A DNA stretch of 64,000 bases, from positions 3,780 through 67,779 of the forward strand of contig DAOTUB010000029.1 in NCBI GenBank assembly GCA_034437455.1, written 5' to 3'. The notes beneath the pieces were generated by a model. It was not told where the DNA came from. It did no database searches and was given only the letters and a program-made list of their open reading frames with translations. Shown piece by piece: positions 1 to 10,287 of this stretch (positions are counted from its first letter, which is position 1; each line of letters opens with the position of its first letter). Source of the stretch: DAOTUB01 sp034437455 (lineage in GTDB: Bacteria; Chloroflexota; Anaerolineae; B4-G1). A program made the position numbers and the translations under genes.

Positions 1-2
1 AC

Positions 3-353
3 AAGATTTGGAACGAGGTCGAACTATCCAAGATGGTGGAAGGCGGTATTCCCTTCCCGATGCTCTCCGACCAGGGTGGGCGTGTTGGCACAGTCTATGG
101 CGTGTACGACGAAGCGGCCGGCGTGAACGTCCGCGGGCGCTTTCTCATTGATCCCGATGGCGTCATCCAGGCGTTTGAAGTGCTGACCCCGCCGGTGGGT
201 CGCAATCCGGATGAACTGATCCGCCAGATCAAGGCTTATCAGCACGTCCGGGCCACAGGCGAGGTGATGCCGTCTGGCTGGGAGCCTGGCGACCCGACGC
301 TCAAGCCTGGCCCAGACCTGGCAGGGAATGTTTGGAAGGTTTGGAAACCGTAG
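3..353 (+). CDS. Peroxiredoxin (AhpC/TSA family), C-terminal part
   Basis: The window opens inside this gene; 116 residues of the C-terminal half are visible and the peroxidatic cysteine lies outside. The visible part has the thioredoxin-fold end of an AhpC-type peroxiredoxin (GRFLIDPDGVIQ) followed by the C-terminal arm (QHVRATGEVMPSGWEPGD). In classic 2-Cys AhpC the arm reads GEVCP, where the Cys is the resolving residue; here it is GEVMP, so this enzyme probably works as a 1-Cys peroxiredoxin needing an external thiol. It starts a plus-strand run of redox genes and ends 56 bases before a rubrerythrin-like gene. The family call is firm; the mechanism is inferred. Confidence 0.85.
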   Translation, partial: KIWNEVELSKMVEGGIPFPMLSDQGGRVGTVYGVYDEAAGVNVRGRFLIDPDGVIQAFEVLTPPVGRNPDELIRQIKAYQHVRATGEVMPSGWEPGDPTLKPGPDLAGNVWKVWKP

Positions 354-409
354 CGCCCAAAGAGCTTGAGGTTGGCGTGACCGATTCCCCAATCGCTGAG
401 GCAAACAGT

Positions 410-817
410 ATGGGCGAAAAGACTCGCAAGAACGTGTACGATGCGTTCGTGGGAGAGGCCAAGGCGCACCACCGGCTGTTGGCCTTTGCCCGCAAGGCGG
501 ATGAGGAGGAGTATCCGCATGTCGCCAAACTGTTCCGCGCCGTCGCCGCCGCCGAGGGGCATCGCCCCGTAGGGGCCGACGCCCCTGCGGGGGTGCACGT
601 CGAGCGTCATCTGCGCCTCCTCGGCGAGGCGGTGGTCAAGAGCACGGAGGAGAATTTGCAGTTTTCTTTCGAGAGCGAGACCACCGTCAACCAGGTCTAT
701 TATCCACGATTCATCAGCGAGGCGGAGGCGGAGGAGGAGCGGGCGGCCGAGCGGGAGACCCCCGACCGGTGCCCCGTGTGCAATGCCGAGCGAGAGCGGT
801 TCCGCCTGATGGAATAA
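410..817 (+). CDS. Rubrerythrin-like diiron protein with degenerate rubredoxin tail
   Basis: A 135-residue ferritin-like protein. The N-terminal helix has the diiron-type EAKAHH motif and the LLAFARKADEE segment typical of rubrerythrins, which reduce peroxide in anaerobes. The C-terminus keeps only one rubredoxin knuckle (CPVC near residue 122); the first CxxC is absent, so a normal Fe(SCys)4 site cannot form. A stretch near residues 52-62 (HRPVGADAPAG) interrupts the helix just before VHVERH and is encoded by a palindromic repeat at 565-593. The ATG at 410 is chosen because homology begins there. Whether the inserted peptide is tolerated is unknown. Confidence 0.75.
   Translation: MGEKTRKNVYDAFVGEAKAHHRLLAFARKADEEEYPHVAKLFRAVAAAEGHRPVGADAPAGVHVERHLRLLGEAVVKSTEENLQFSFESETTVNQVYYPRFISEAEAEEERAAERETPDRCPVCNAERERFRLME
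565..593. repeat. GC-rich palindromic repeat inserted in frame (copy 1)
   Basis: The core CCCGTAGGGGCCGACGCCCC followed by TGCGGGG forms an inverted repeat with 10-11 bp arms. The same core, in the opposite orientation, occurs inside ileS at 40423-40449. In both genes it reads through as the peptide PVGADAP(A/T)G at a place where homologues have no such residues. Confidence 0.8.
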
Positions 818-840
818 TCAAAGAAAGGAGATAAGAGAGT

Positions 841-1359
841 ATGGAGTTGAAGGGTAAACGCATCGCCATTTTGGCCGAGGATGCCTATCAGGAGTTGGAA
901 CTGTGGTATCCGCTCTTGCGCATGCGCGAGGCCGGCGCCGAGGTGATCGTCGTGGGCATGCCCGGAGTGGCGGAATATCACAGCAAGCTAGGCTACCCGG
1001 TGACGGTGGACGTCACCGCCGACGAGGTTTCGGCGGACGAACTGGACGCCGTCATCGTGCCGGGGGGTTACGCGCCCGATCGGATGCGCCGTCATCAGCC
1101 GATGCTCGACCTGGTGAGGAGCGTGTTTGAGCGAGGCGGCGTCGTGGCCACCATCTGTCACGCCGCGTGGGTGCCCATCTCGGCGGGCATCATGAAAGGG
1201 AAGCGGGCTACGTCTGTCTCGGCGATCAAGGACGATGTGATCAACGCCGGGGCCACGTATGTTGACGAGGAAGTGGTGCAGGACGGCAATCTGATCACCT
1301 CGCGAGTTCCCGATGATCTGCCCGTTTTCTGCAGGACGATTATCGCAGCGTTAACGTAA
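841..1359 (+). CDS. DJ-1/PfpI family protein
   Basis: A 172-residue protein covering the whole DJ-1/PfpI domain. It shows the start LKGKRIAILAEDAYQELELWYP with the Glu that pairs with the nucleophile, and the elbow ATICHAAW with the reactive Cys near residue 104 followed by His. Family members act as glyoxalase/deglycase-type hydrolases or stress chaperones; the exact substrate cannot be told. A strong ribosome site (AAAGGAG) precedes the ATG. It sits between a rubrerythrin and a thioferritin, in line with a stress role. Confidence 0.88.
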   Translation: MELKGKRIAILAEDAYQELELWYPLLRMREAGAEVIVVGMPGVAEYHSKLGYPVTVDVTADEVSADELDAVIVPGGYAPDRMRRHQPMLDLVRSVFERGGVVATICHAAWVPISAGIMKGKRATSVSAIKDDVINAGATYVDEEVVQDGNLITSRVPDDLPVFCRTIIAALT

Positions 1360-1391
1360 AATAACTATATCAAATAGGAGGTAATATCAAA

Positions 1392-1898
1392 ATGGGTACA
1401 AAAGGAAGAGCGCTCGTAGGTGAAAAAGTAGATCAACTGATCGAGATGCTGAACAAGGCGTTGGCGGACGAGTGGCTGGCGTACTACCAGTACTGGATCG
1501 GCGCGAAGGTAGCCGTAGGCCCGATGAGAGGGACCGTGGGCGCCGAACTGCTGGAGCATGCCGTGGAAGAGCTGGGCCATGCTGAGCTGCTCGTGGAGAG
1601 GATTCTCCAACTGGGCGGCACGCCGATCCTCACGCCCGAAGAATGGTACAAGGTGACCAACTGCGGGTACGAGACGCCAAAAGACCCGTACACGGAAGTG
1701 CTGCTGGATCAGAACATCCAGGGCGAGCAGTGTGCCATCAAAGTCTATCAGGAGTTGGTGGAATTCACCAAGGATGTTGATCCGATTACGTACAACATAG
1801 TGCTTGGGATTCTCGCCGATGAGGTGATGCACGAAGAGGATCTTCAGGCAATCGTCGAAGATATACAGTTGATGAAAGAGAGAGGAGCGAGCCGATGA
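1392..1898 (+). CDS. Dps-like thioferritin (DPSL) iron-storage protein
   Basis: A 168-residue four-helix ferritin-like protein. Diiron ligands are visible in DEWLAYY, EELGHAE, GEQCAIK and ADEVMHEED. Two cysteines (TNCGYETP and GEQCAIK) sit near the metal site, the feature that defines the DPSL/thioferritin group, which uses peroxide to oxidise iron. The QCAIK...DPITY region closely resembles archaeal DPSL proteins known from memory. The start follows a strong AGGAGG. Its stop overlaps the superoxide reductase start by four bases (ATGA), so the two are probably translationally coupled: one makes peroxide, the other consumes it. Confidence 0.82.
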   Translation: MGTKGRALVGEKVDQLIEMLNKALADEWLAYYQYWIGAKVAVGPMRGTVGAELLEHAVEELGHAELLVERILQLGGTPILTPEEWYKVTNCGYETPKDPYTEVLLDQNIQGEQCAIKVYQELVEFTKDVDPITYNIVLGILADEVMHEEDLQAIVEDIQLMKERGASR

Positions 1899-2266
1899 AA
1901 CTTGCAGACACCATTCAGACGGCCGATTGGAAAAAGGAAAAACACGCGCCGGTGATCGAGGGCCCGGACAACGTGAAAGCGGGCGAGGTGTTCGATGTGA
2001 CGGTCAGCATAGGGAAAGAGATCCCGCACCCCAACACCGCCGAGCATCACATCAGTTGGATCTCGCTCTACTTCCAGCCGGAAGGAGACAAGTTTCCCTA
2101 CCAGGTGGGCCACTTTGAGTTCAGCGGGCACGGCGAAGGGATGATGTTTACCTCGCCGAAGGCGACCGTGGCGCTCAAGGTGGACAAGCCAGGCGTGCTG
2201 CGCGGGCTTTCCTTCTGCAACATCCACGGTCTGTGGGAGGGCAGCAAGGAGATCGGGGTAGGATAG
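1895..2266 (+). CDS. Superoxide reductase (neelaredoxin, class II)
   Basis: A 123-residue protein with the full set of iron ligands for the Fe(His4Cys) site: the EKHAP motif (Glu15, Lys16, His17), HPNTAEHH (His45, His51/52) and CNIHG (Cys108, His111). The N-terminal desulforedoxin domain is absent, hence class II. It reduces superoxide to hydrogen peroxide in the cytoplasm without making O2, taking electrons from rubredoxin or similar carriers. It overlaps the thioferritin gene by four bases and is followed by KatG, so superoxide and peroxide removal are encoded side by side. Confidence 0.93.
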   Translation: MKLADTIQTADWKKEKHAPVIEGPDNVKAGEVFDVTVSIGKEIPHPNTAEHHISWISLYFQPEGDKFPYQVGHFEFSGHGEGMMFTSPKATVALKVDKPGVLRGLSFCNIHGLWEGSKEIGVG

Positions 2267-2282
2267 TAGATGAAAGAACTTG

Positions 2283-2315
2283 GGGCGCGAGGGCGCCGGA
2301 TACCTCGCGCCCTTT
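2283..2315 (+). terminator. Hairpin between sor and katG
   Basis: Perfect 10-bp arms (GGGCGCGAGG at 2283-2292 and its complement at 2303-2312) are followed by TTT only. It may be a weak terminator or a processing or attenuation site separating katG from the upstream operon. Confidence 0.5.
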
Positions 2316-2342
2316 AGCCCACTACGTATAAGGAGGACAAAG

Positions 2343-4559
<2,217 letters not shown>

Positions 4560-4648
4560 CTACACCGTCTTTGAGGACGTTTGGCAGGGCGGCAAGAAAG
4601 GTCAGCTAACAACCAGGATCGGATCTACTGATTACATTGGAAGAGAGG

Positions 4649-6799
4649 ATGCGGACCAGGACGTTTACAGTAGAGGGATTGACTTGCATCGATTGCGCGG
4701 AAAGAATCCGGGCGGCCGTGGATCAGGTGGAAGGAGTGGGGGACATCCAGATCGATCACCTGACCGGCACGCTGGCCGTTGCGCTGGCGGATCCTGAATT
4801 GCAGGCGGAAGAGATCGCCAAGGCGGTGAGGGCGGCAGGCTATGCGCTGTCCACCGATCACCGCCAGAAAGAGGGTGGGGCGCTCCTGAATTTTGCCCGC
4901 TTTATCTTTTCCAAGCGCGAGACGAGGCTGACCGCCATCGCCGCCCTGCTGATGCTCTTGGGCATGGTCCTGACCGCCATCAACTACCCCGCCTACTGGG
5001 GGAGGGCGACTGGAATGGCTCTCTTTGCCGCCGCCATCGTCGTGGGCGGCGCCCCTCTGGCGCGCTATGCTTTCCAGGAGTTGTGGATCTCCCACAGCCT
5101 GGGGATCAACGCGCTGATGGTGATCGCGGTAACGGGCGCGATGCTCATCGGCGAGTGGGCCGAGGGGGCCATCGTGGTGGTGCTCTTTTCGCTGGGAGAG
5201 GCGCTGGAGGGATACGCCGCCGACCAGGCGCGGGGCGCGCTGGAGAGCCTCCTCGACCTGGCCCCGCCGGTGTCGCTCAAGCTCCTGCCCACCGGCGAGG
5301 TCCAGGAGACGCCGGTGGAGCGACTGGGGCTTGGCGACCGGGTGCTGATCCGTCCAGGGGATCGGGTCAGCGTGGACGGCGTGGTGCAGGCCGGGGAAAG
5401 CGCGGTAGACCAGGCCCCGATCACCGGCGAGAGCGTGCCGGTGGAAAAGAAACCGGGCGACGAGGTCTTTGCCGGAACGATCAACACCTCCGGCGCGCTG
5501 GAGGTCGAGGTGACCCGGTTGGCGGCGGATAACACATTGAGCCGCATGGTGGCGCTGGTGCGAGAGGCGCAGTCGCGCCAGGCGCCGGTGCAGCGCTTCA
5601 TCGATCGGTTCGCGCGCGTCTACACGCCGACGGTGGCGGGGCTGGCGGTGCTGGTGGCCGTCGTGCCGCCGCTGCTTTTCGGGCAACCGTTCTGGGGAGA
5701 CCACGGCTGGCTGATGCGGGCGTTGCAGATGTTGGTGATCGCCTGCCCCTGCGCGCTGGTGATCAGCACGCCCGTCAGCCTGGTGAGCGCGATGACGAAC
5801 GCCGCCTCGCGGGGGGGGCTGATCAAGGGTGGGCGGTACATGGAGGCGTTGAGCCGGGTCAGGGCCTTTGCCTTCGACAAGACCGGCACACTGACGAAAG
5901 GGCGTCCCGTCATCACGGACGTTGTGGACGTCTGCACCTGCGGGGAGTGCCCGGAGAACTGCGGCCTGGAACACGCCGCCTCGGTCGAGGCGCAATCCTC
6001 GCACCCGCTGGCGCTGGCCTTGCTGGCAGAGGCGGAGGCGAGGGGAGTGGCCGTGCATAACGCGCAGGATGTCACCCTGTTGAGCGGGCGAGGGATGGAG
6101 GGCAGGGTGAATGGCGCGTGGGTCACCGTCGCCAGCCACGCTCACTTTGACGAGTTTGTTCCGCACCAACCATCCGTTTGCCGGCAGGCCGACGAATTGG
6201 CCGACGAGGGCAAGACGGTCATTATGGTCCGGCACGACGATGAGGTGTGTATGATGTTCGGCGCGGCGGATGCGCCGCGTCCCCACAGCCGCCAGACGCT
6301 CGCCGATCTGAGGGCCAGGGGCATTCACACCGTCATGCTGACCGGCGACAGTCCAGAAGTAGCAGAGAACATCGGTCGCCAGGTCGAGATCGACGAAGTG
6401 CGCGCTGGATTGTTGCCGGAGGAGAAGGTAGCGGCCGTCGCGGCGCTGGCGGAGGTGTATCAGAGCGTGGCGATGGTCGGCGATGGCGTGAACGACGCCC
6501 CGGCGCTGGCGCGGGCGGACGTGGGCATCGCGATGGGCGGCGCGGGTTCGGCCCAGGCGATGGAGACGGCGGACGTCGTATTGATGGGCGACGACCTGGC
6601 CCAGTTGCCCTTCGTTTTACAACTCAGCCGTAAGACGCGGCGGACGGTGACGGCGAACATTGTCTTTGCGCTGGCGGTCAAGGCGGCGGTCTTTGCTCTG
6701 GCGGCGACGGGGCTGGCGACGTTATGGATGGCGATCGCGGCGGACGTCGGCGCGTCGCTGGCCGTGATCCTGAACGGCATGCGATTGCGCCGTATATGA
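4649..6799 (+). CDS. Heavy-metal P1B-type ATPase (Zn/Cd/Pb exporter type)
   Basis: A 716-residue membrane pump. It has an N-terminal heavy-metal domain (GLTCIDCAE, Cys13/Cys16), transmembrane helices, the metal-path CPC motif (residues 366-368), the phosphorylated DKTGTLT (Asp410), the SSHPLA nucleotide-binding motif and GDGVNDAP. CPC without the Cu-type downstream signatures suggests Zn, Cd or Pb export. Just after DKTGTLT is a cysteine-rich stretch (CTCGECPENC, about residue 429) that might sense or bind metal. ATG at 4649 is preferred over a TTG at 4637 because GGAAGAGAGG precedes it. The neighbouring ZIP transporter suggests zinc balance. Confidence 0.92.
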   Translation: MRTRTFTVEGLTCIDCAERIRAAVDQVEGVGDIQIDHLTGTLAVALADPELQAEEIAKAVRAAGYALSTDHRQKEGGALLNFARFIFSKRETRLTAIAALLMLLGMVLTAINYPAYWGRATGMALFAAAIVVGGAPLARYAFQELWISHSLGINALMVIAVTGAMLIGEWAEGAIVVVLFSLGEALEGYAADQARGALESLLDLAPPVSLKLLPTGEVQETPVERLGLGDRVLIRPGDRVSVDGVVQAGESAVDQAPITGESVPVEKKPGDEVFAGTINTSGALEVEVTRLAADNTLSRMVALVREAQSRQAPVQRFIDRFARVYTPTVAGLAVLVAVVPPLLFGQPFWGDHGWLMRALQMLVIACPCALVISTPVSLVSAMTNAASRGGLIKGGRYMEALSRVRAFAFDKTGTLTKGRPVITDVVDVCTCGECPENCGLEHAASVEAQSSHPLALALLAEAEARGVAVHNAQDVTLLSGRGMEGRVNGAWVTVASHAHFDEFVPHQPSVCRQADELADEGKTVIMVRHDDEVCMMFGAADAPRPHSRQTLADLRARGIHTVMLTGDSPEVAENIGRQVEIDEVRAGLLPEEKVAAVAALAEVYQSVAMVGDGVNDAPALARADVGIAMGGAGSAQAMETADVVLMGDDLAQLPFVLQLSRKTRRTVTANIVFALAVKAAVFALAATGLATLWMAIAADVGASLAVILNGMRLRRI

Positions 6800-6818
6800 G
6801 TAAATGGGAGAAGAAAAT

Positions 6819-7322
6819 ATGGTGTCAAAAGATGCAACAGTGGCCGAGCTTTTCGAGCTGGCGATTGGCGCGGAAAAAGCCGCCGAGGAGATGTATAGTG
6901 GGTTAGCGGCCAAGTTTTCTCACTATCCAGAGGTGGCGGACTTTTGGAAGCAGTACGCTGCTGAAGAAGCCGAGCATGCCGCGTGGTTAGAGCGTCTTCG
7001 AGAGAGACTGGACTTGGAACTGTCCGAGTCCGCCGACTCTTATGCCCTGAGGAATGCGCGCGCGGCGCTCAAGTTTTCGGTGGAGGATGCATTGGAAAAA
7101 GTCCAGGACCTGGAGGATGCCTATCAAGTGGCGAACGAGTTGGAAAACTCGGAGACGAACGCTGTCTTTGAATTTCTCATCACCCACTTTTCCCACGACG
7201 AAGAGACCCAATCTTTCTTGAAAGCTCAACTGAGCGATCACGTAGCCAAGTTGATGACCGGGTTCCCGATGCAGTTTCAAGACGCCAAGATGCGGTTGTC
7301 GGTTGAGGCAATGGAGGTTTGA
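6819..7322 (+). CDS. Ferritin-like/rubrerythrin-family diiron protein
   Basis: A 167-residue all-helical protein beginning ATVAELFELAIGAEKAAEEMYSGL, the usual start of the rubrerythrin-related ferritin-like family. Metal-ligand motifs are EKAAEEMY, AAEEAEHAAW and a third helix with SHDEE. It lacks a rubredoxin domain. Likely roles are peroxide reduction or iron handling. ATG 6819 is chosen because GGGAGAAG lies six bases upstream; a second ATG at 6804 has no such site. It follows the P-type ATPase by 19 bases and may be cotranscribed. Confidence 0.78.
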   Translation: MVSKDATVAELFELAIGAEKAAEEMYSGLAAKFSHYPEVADFWKQYAAEEAEHAAWLERLRERLDLELSESADSYALRNARAALKFSVEDALEKVQDLEDAYQVANELENSETNAVFEFLITHFSHDEETQSFLKAQLSDHVAKLMTGFPMQFQDAKMRLSVEAMEV

Positions 7323-7404
7323 AAAGCTGTACTGCACCCGACTGTACCAATCTTAAATCACCAAATCTGAAATCAACACATCCTACATCAACGAGGGGGG
7401 TGAC

Positions 7405-8181
7405 GTGACATCTAACATTGGATTTGCGTTGTTGCTTTCGGCCCTGGCCGGGCTATCTACGACGATTGGCAGCGTGCTGGCGTTGTTCGTTCGAAAACCC
7501 GGCTCGCGCCTGATGACGTTGACGCTGGGGTTCTCCGGCGGAGTGATGATGCTCGTATCGTTTGTCGAGCTGTTGCCCGGCGGGATCGAGGTCCTTGGGT
7601 TCGCGACGGCCAACCTGGCCTTTTTTGGCGGTATGCTGGTCATGTTCCTGATTGACGCCTTGATCCCTCACGACTATATGGCCGAGCATCACCGCACCGA
7701 GGTAGGAGAGGACGACACAGCTATGAAGAGCCGGTTGCTCAAAGCGGGGTTGTTCGTCGCGCTTGGCCTGGGCATTCACAATTTCCCCGAGGGAATGGCT
7801 TCTTTTGCCACCACGCTGAGTGACCCTCAACTTGGTATCGCCATCGCCATCGCCATCGCGATCCACAATATCCCAGAGGGACTGGCTGTCTCGGCGCCCG
7901 TCTACGCGGCGACGGGAAGCCGGAGCAAAGCGTTCTGGTGGTCGTTCCTCTCGGGCGTGGCCGAGCCGGCGGGGGCGTTGCTGGCGGCGGCTGTCCTGTT
8001 GCCTTTTCTGACTGAGGCTCTGTTGGGTGGATTGCTTTCGGCAGTGGCGGGAATGATGGTCTTTATCTCGATCGATGAATTGTTGCCCATATCCCGCGCC
8101 TACGGGGAGGAGCATCTGAGCATCGTCGGCGTCGTCGTGGGGATGGTAGTGATGTCGTTCAGCTTGTGGATGCTGAAATAG
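7405..8181 (+). CDS. ZIP-family metal transporter (ZupT-like)
   Basis: A 258-residue inner-membrane protein with about eight hydrophobic segments. The metal-binding signatures of the ZupT branch are both present: HNFPEGMA and HNIPEGLA, in consecutive helices. A short histidine-containing loop (AEHHRTE) lies between helices 3 and 4. Family members import Zn(II), and some Fe(II) or Mn(II). The start is a GTG preceded by GAGGGGGG. It lies downstream of a metal exporter, so import and export genes are neighbours. Confidence 0.9.
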   Translation: MTSNIGFALLLSALAGLSTTIGSVLALFVRKPGSRLMTLTLGFSGGVMMLVSFVELLPGGIEVLGFATANLAFFGGMLVMFLIDALIPHDYMAEHHRTEVGEDDTAMKSRLLKAGLFVALGLGIHNFPEGMASFATTLSDPQLGIAIAIAIAIHNIPEGLAVSAPVYAATGSRSKAFWWSFLSGVAEPAGALLAAAVLLPFLTEALLGGLLSAVAGMMVFISIDELLPISRAYGEEHLSIVGVVVGMVVMSFSLWMLK

Positions 8182-8301
8182 GGATGACGCGGAATGTCAA
8201 TGTCTAGTGAGTTTGCGGAATTGAGCGATTCATAGTACACTTCTCTTGATGACTTGACCTTTCCCTCCGCTGTGGCGAACCGTACAAAAGTACACCTGAC
8301 G

Positions 8302-8991
8302 ATGAATGCATTTGAGCGTCTGATCATGCGTTTTCCTATTGGTACTTTGAGAAAGGTGGAGTATGCCTGGTTTGGTATGGTGGTGTTTTTTGTCTGGTCT
8401 CCATTGATTTCGGGTGTCCTGGCGATCTGCCTGTTGCTTAGCTTGATCGTACTCAAGGCGCAGCGTCATATATGGGAGGCAAACATCAGGCGGGATTGCC
8501 TGGCCAAGGGTGTGGAGCCGTACATCGATCGTCCCACATCGCCGCTCACCTACCGGGGAATCAACTTGCTTTTTTTGTTATTGGCTGGTTTTGTGTTGGC
8601 TTATCTGTTCGGTGGCACAATAGGATTATCGGGTGTACAATGGTTTCTGATCGTGGTAGGCTTCTCGATCCTTAAACTGGATGGGAAGCTATTTGGAATG
8701 CCCACGGTCTACATCGTCACCGAGCAGGGGATCGGGTTGGGACACGGCGACAAAAAGCTCTTTGTGCATTTCGATGAAATGGCTCAGGTGGTTAGGGTGC
8801 AAGACGCTGCGGCCGTTCCGGTTAATTGGAAGCTTTTCACACCGACCCGATCTGTGCGCGATGGGGTGCTCCTGGCCCCAAAGGATCGCACGGGTTTTAC
8901 CCGGTTTGTCGATTGGATATTTCTGGCTCCCACAGACCGCGAACAGTTTTTGAAAGTTATTCCGCCTCATCTGGTCACTGACCATGTGTAA
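8302..8991 (+). CDS. Uncharacterised membrane protein
   Basis: A protein of about 229 residues that I do not recognise. It has two N-terminal hydrophobic segments (about residues 20-55) and another pair around 90-130, then a soluble C-terminal half beginning GKLFGMPTVYIVTEQGIGLG. The end looks like a PH-like or YcxB-like cytoplasmic domain (IVTEQGI...FVHFDEM). An upstream in-frame TTG at 8254 could extend it by 16 residues; the ATG at 8302 is favoured because the extra residues look non-coding. The AT content is higher than in its neighbours, which may mean a separate origin. Confidence 0.6.
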   Translation: MNAFERLIMRFPIGTLRKVEYAWFGMVVFFVWSPLISGVLAICLLLSLIVLKAQRHIWEANIRRDCLAKGVEPYIDRPTSPLTYRGINLLFLLLAGFVLAYLFGGTIGLSGVQWFLIVVGFSILKLDGKLFGMPTVYIVTEQGIGLGHGDKKLFVHFDEMAQVVRVQDAAAVPVNWKLFTPTRSVRDGVLLAPKDRTGFTRFVDWIFLAPTDREQFLKVIPPHLVTDHV

Positions 8992-9036
8992 TATCAACGG
9001 GGCTGGTTACGATGGGAGGAAGGGAGACGATAGATC

Positions 9037-9963
9037 ATGGTAGAGCAACCATTCTCGGTCACGTTCTGGGGTGTTCGAGGCGGGTACCCCAAACCAGGAC
9101 CGACGACGAACAAGTTCGGCGGCAACACCACGTGTATAGAAGTCCGGGCTGGCCGCCACTTGATCATCATTGACGCTGGCACCGGCATCATCGGTCTGGG
9201 CGAACACCTGATCGCTCAAAGCCGGGTTGAAGGAAAGCCGATCATCGCCACGATTCTCTTTACGCATACCCACCACGATCATACGTATGGCTTTCCTTTC
9301 TTCGCACCGTCGAATCTGGGAAGCAGCATCCTCTACATCTTTGGGCCGATGTTGCTCCATCAGGACCTGGACGCTGTCCTGGGACGCGCTATGTTGCCGT
9401 TGGTGTTCCCTGTCCGTCTGGACGAACTGCGGTCCATGCGGATCATCCGCAACATATCCGAGACCGAGATGATCGTTTTTGACGAACCGGATGCGCCGCC
9501 GACGGTCTGCAACGCCTACCACGAATACGAGACCAGCCCTCTGTGGGAAGTCAAGGTGAGGAGTATGCGGAGCTATGCCCACCCGCAAGGAGTCTTTATC
9601 TATCGAATCGAGGTGGGCGACAGGAAACTGGTCATCGCCACCGACGTAGAGGGATATGCCGGCGGCGATAGGCGGTTGATCAAATTCGCCCGTGGAGCCG
9701 ATCTGTTGATCCACGATGCCGAGTATACGGAGGAGGAATACCTGAATGGAAAACCTCCCAGGCAGGGGTGGGGGCACAGCACGTGGCAGATGGCGGTCGA
9801 GGTAGCCCAGGCTGCCGACGTGAAAAAATTGGCCCTCACACATCACAATACCCAGCACGACGACGCCTTCCTGGAAGAGGTGGAGCGACAGGCCCAGGCG
9901 CGTTTTCTGGGGGCTGTAGTCGCGCGCGAGGGGTTGACCATTGACCTCCAGCGCGAAGAGTGA
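9037..9963 (+). CDS. MBL-fold metallo-hydrolase
   Basis: A 308-residue metallo-beta-lactamase-fold protein. The opening FWGVRGGYPKPGP...FGGNTTCIEV and the metal motif HTHHDHTYG match the cyclic-phosphodiesterase/RNase Z-like branch of the superfamily. Later ligands are His in RSYAHPQG, Asp in ATDVEGY and the final THHN motif. The substrate cannot be told from sequence; phosphodiester or nucleotide cleavage is the usual chemistry. The ATG follows a purine-rich GGGAGGAAGGGAGA stretch. Confidence 0.85.
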   Translation: MVEQPFSVTFWGVRGGYPKPGPTTNKFGGNTTCIEVRAGRHLIIIDAGTGIIGLGEHLIAQSRVEGKPIIATILFTHTHHDHTYGFPFFAPSNLGSSILYIFGPMLLHQDLDAVLGRAMLPLVFPVRLDELRSMRIIRNISETEMIVFDEPDAPPTVCNAYHEYETSPLWEVKVRSMRSYAHPQGVFIYRIEVGDRKLVIATDVEGYAGGDRRLIKFARGADLLIHDAEYTEEEYLNGKPPRQGWGHSTWQMAVEVAQAADVKKLALTHHNTQHDDAFLEEVERQAQARFLGAVVAREGLTIDLQREE

Positions 9964-10061
9964 ATTGAGGAATCAAGCCAGTTGTCCCTGTTCCGCAAGA
10001 GAGCCAAAGTGTCGATAGAGCGGTTGGTGTTTCGGGAACAAGTTTGAAGGAGGTGAGTGTC

Positions 10062-10235
10062 ATGACCGAGGTACTGAAGTGCGATAACTGTCACGAAGAG
10101 ATCGAGGGAGAACCCATCCGTCGCGGCGACAAGGTCTATTGCTCCGATGCCTGTGCCTTTGAGGCCAGCCGGAGCACGGATTGCGGTGGGCGGGGCGATT
10201 CGATCACTGCTCAGCCGATCGTCGAACCGACGTAG
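10062..10235 (+). CDS. Small metallothionein-like/TRASH-type zinc-binding protein
   Basis: A 57-residue protein with the pattern LKCDNCHEEI...KVYCSDACAFE...TDCGG. The CxxC followed by YCSxxC resembles prokaryotic metallothionein and TRASH/MYM-type metal-binding modules, which hold Zn or other soft metals through Cys. A very strong GAAGGAGGTGAG precedes ATG 10062, which decides the start over a TTG 18 bases upstream. Position among metal transporters and ferritins supports metal buffering, but this is inference. Confidence 0.7.
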   Translation: MTEVLKCDNCHEEIEGEPIRRGDKVYCSDACAFEASRSTDCGGRGDSITAQPIVEPT

Positions 10236-10287
10236 CGGGTGGGTAGTGTAAAGTATATGTATGATGGATTAGACAAGGAGGATGTTC

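Noticed and set aside
4625..6328. 567-codon minus-strand frame opposite the P-type ATPase
   Set aside because: Antisense shadow; no recognisable domain and composition typical of reverse-frame reading.
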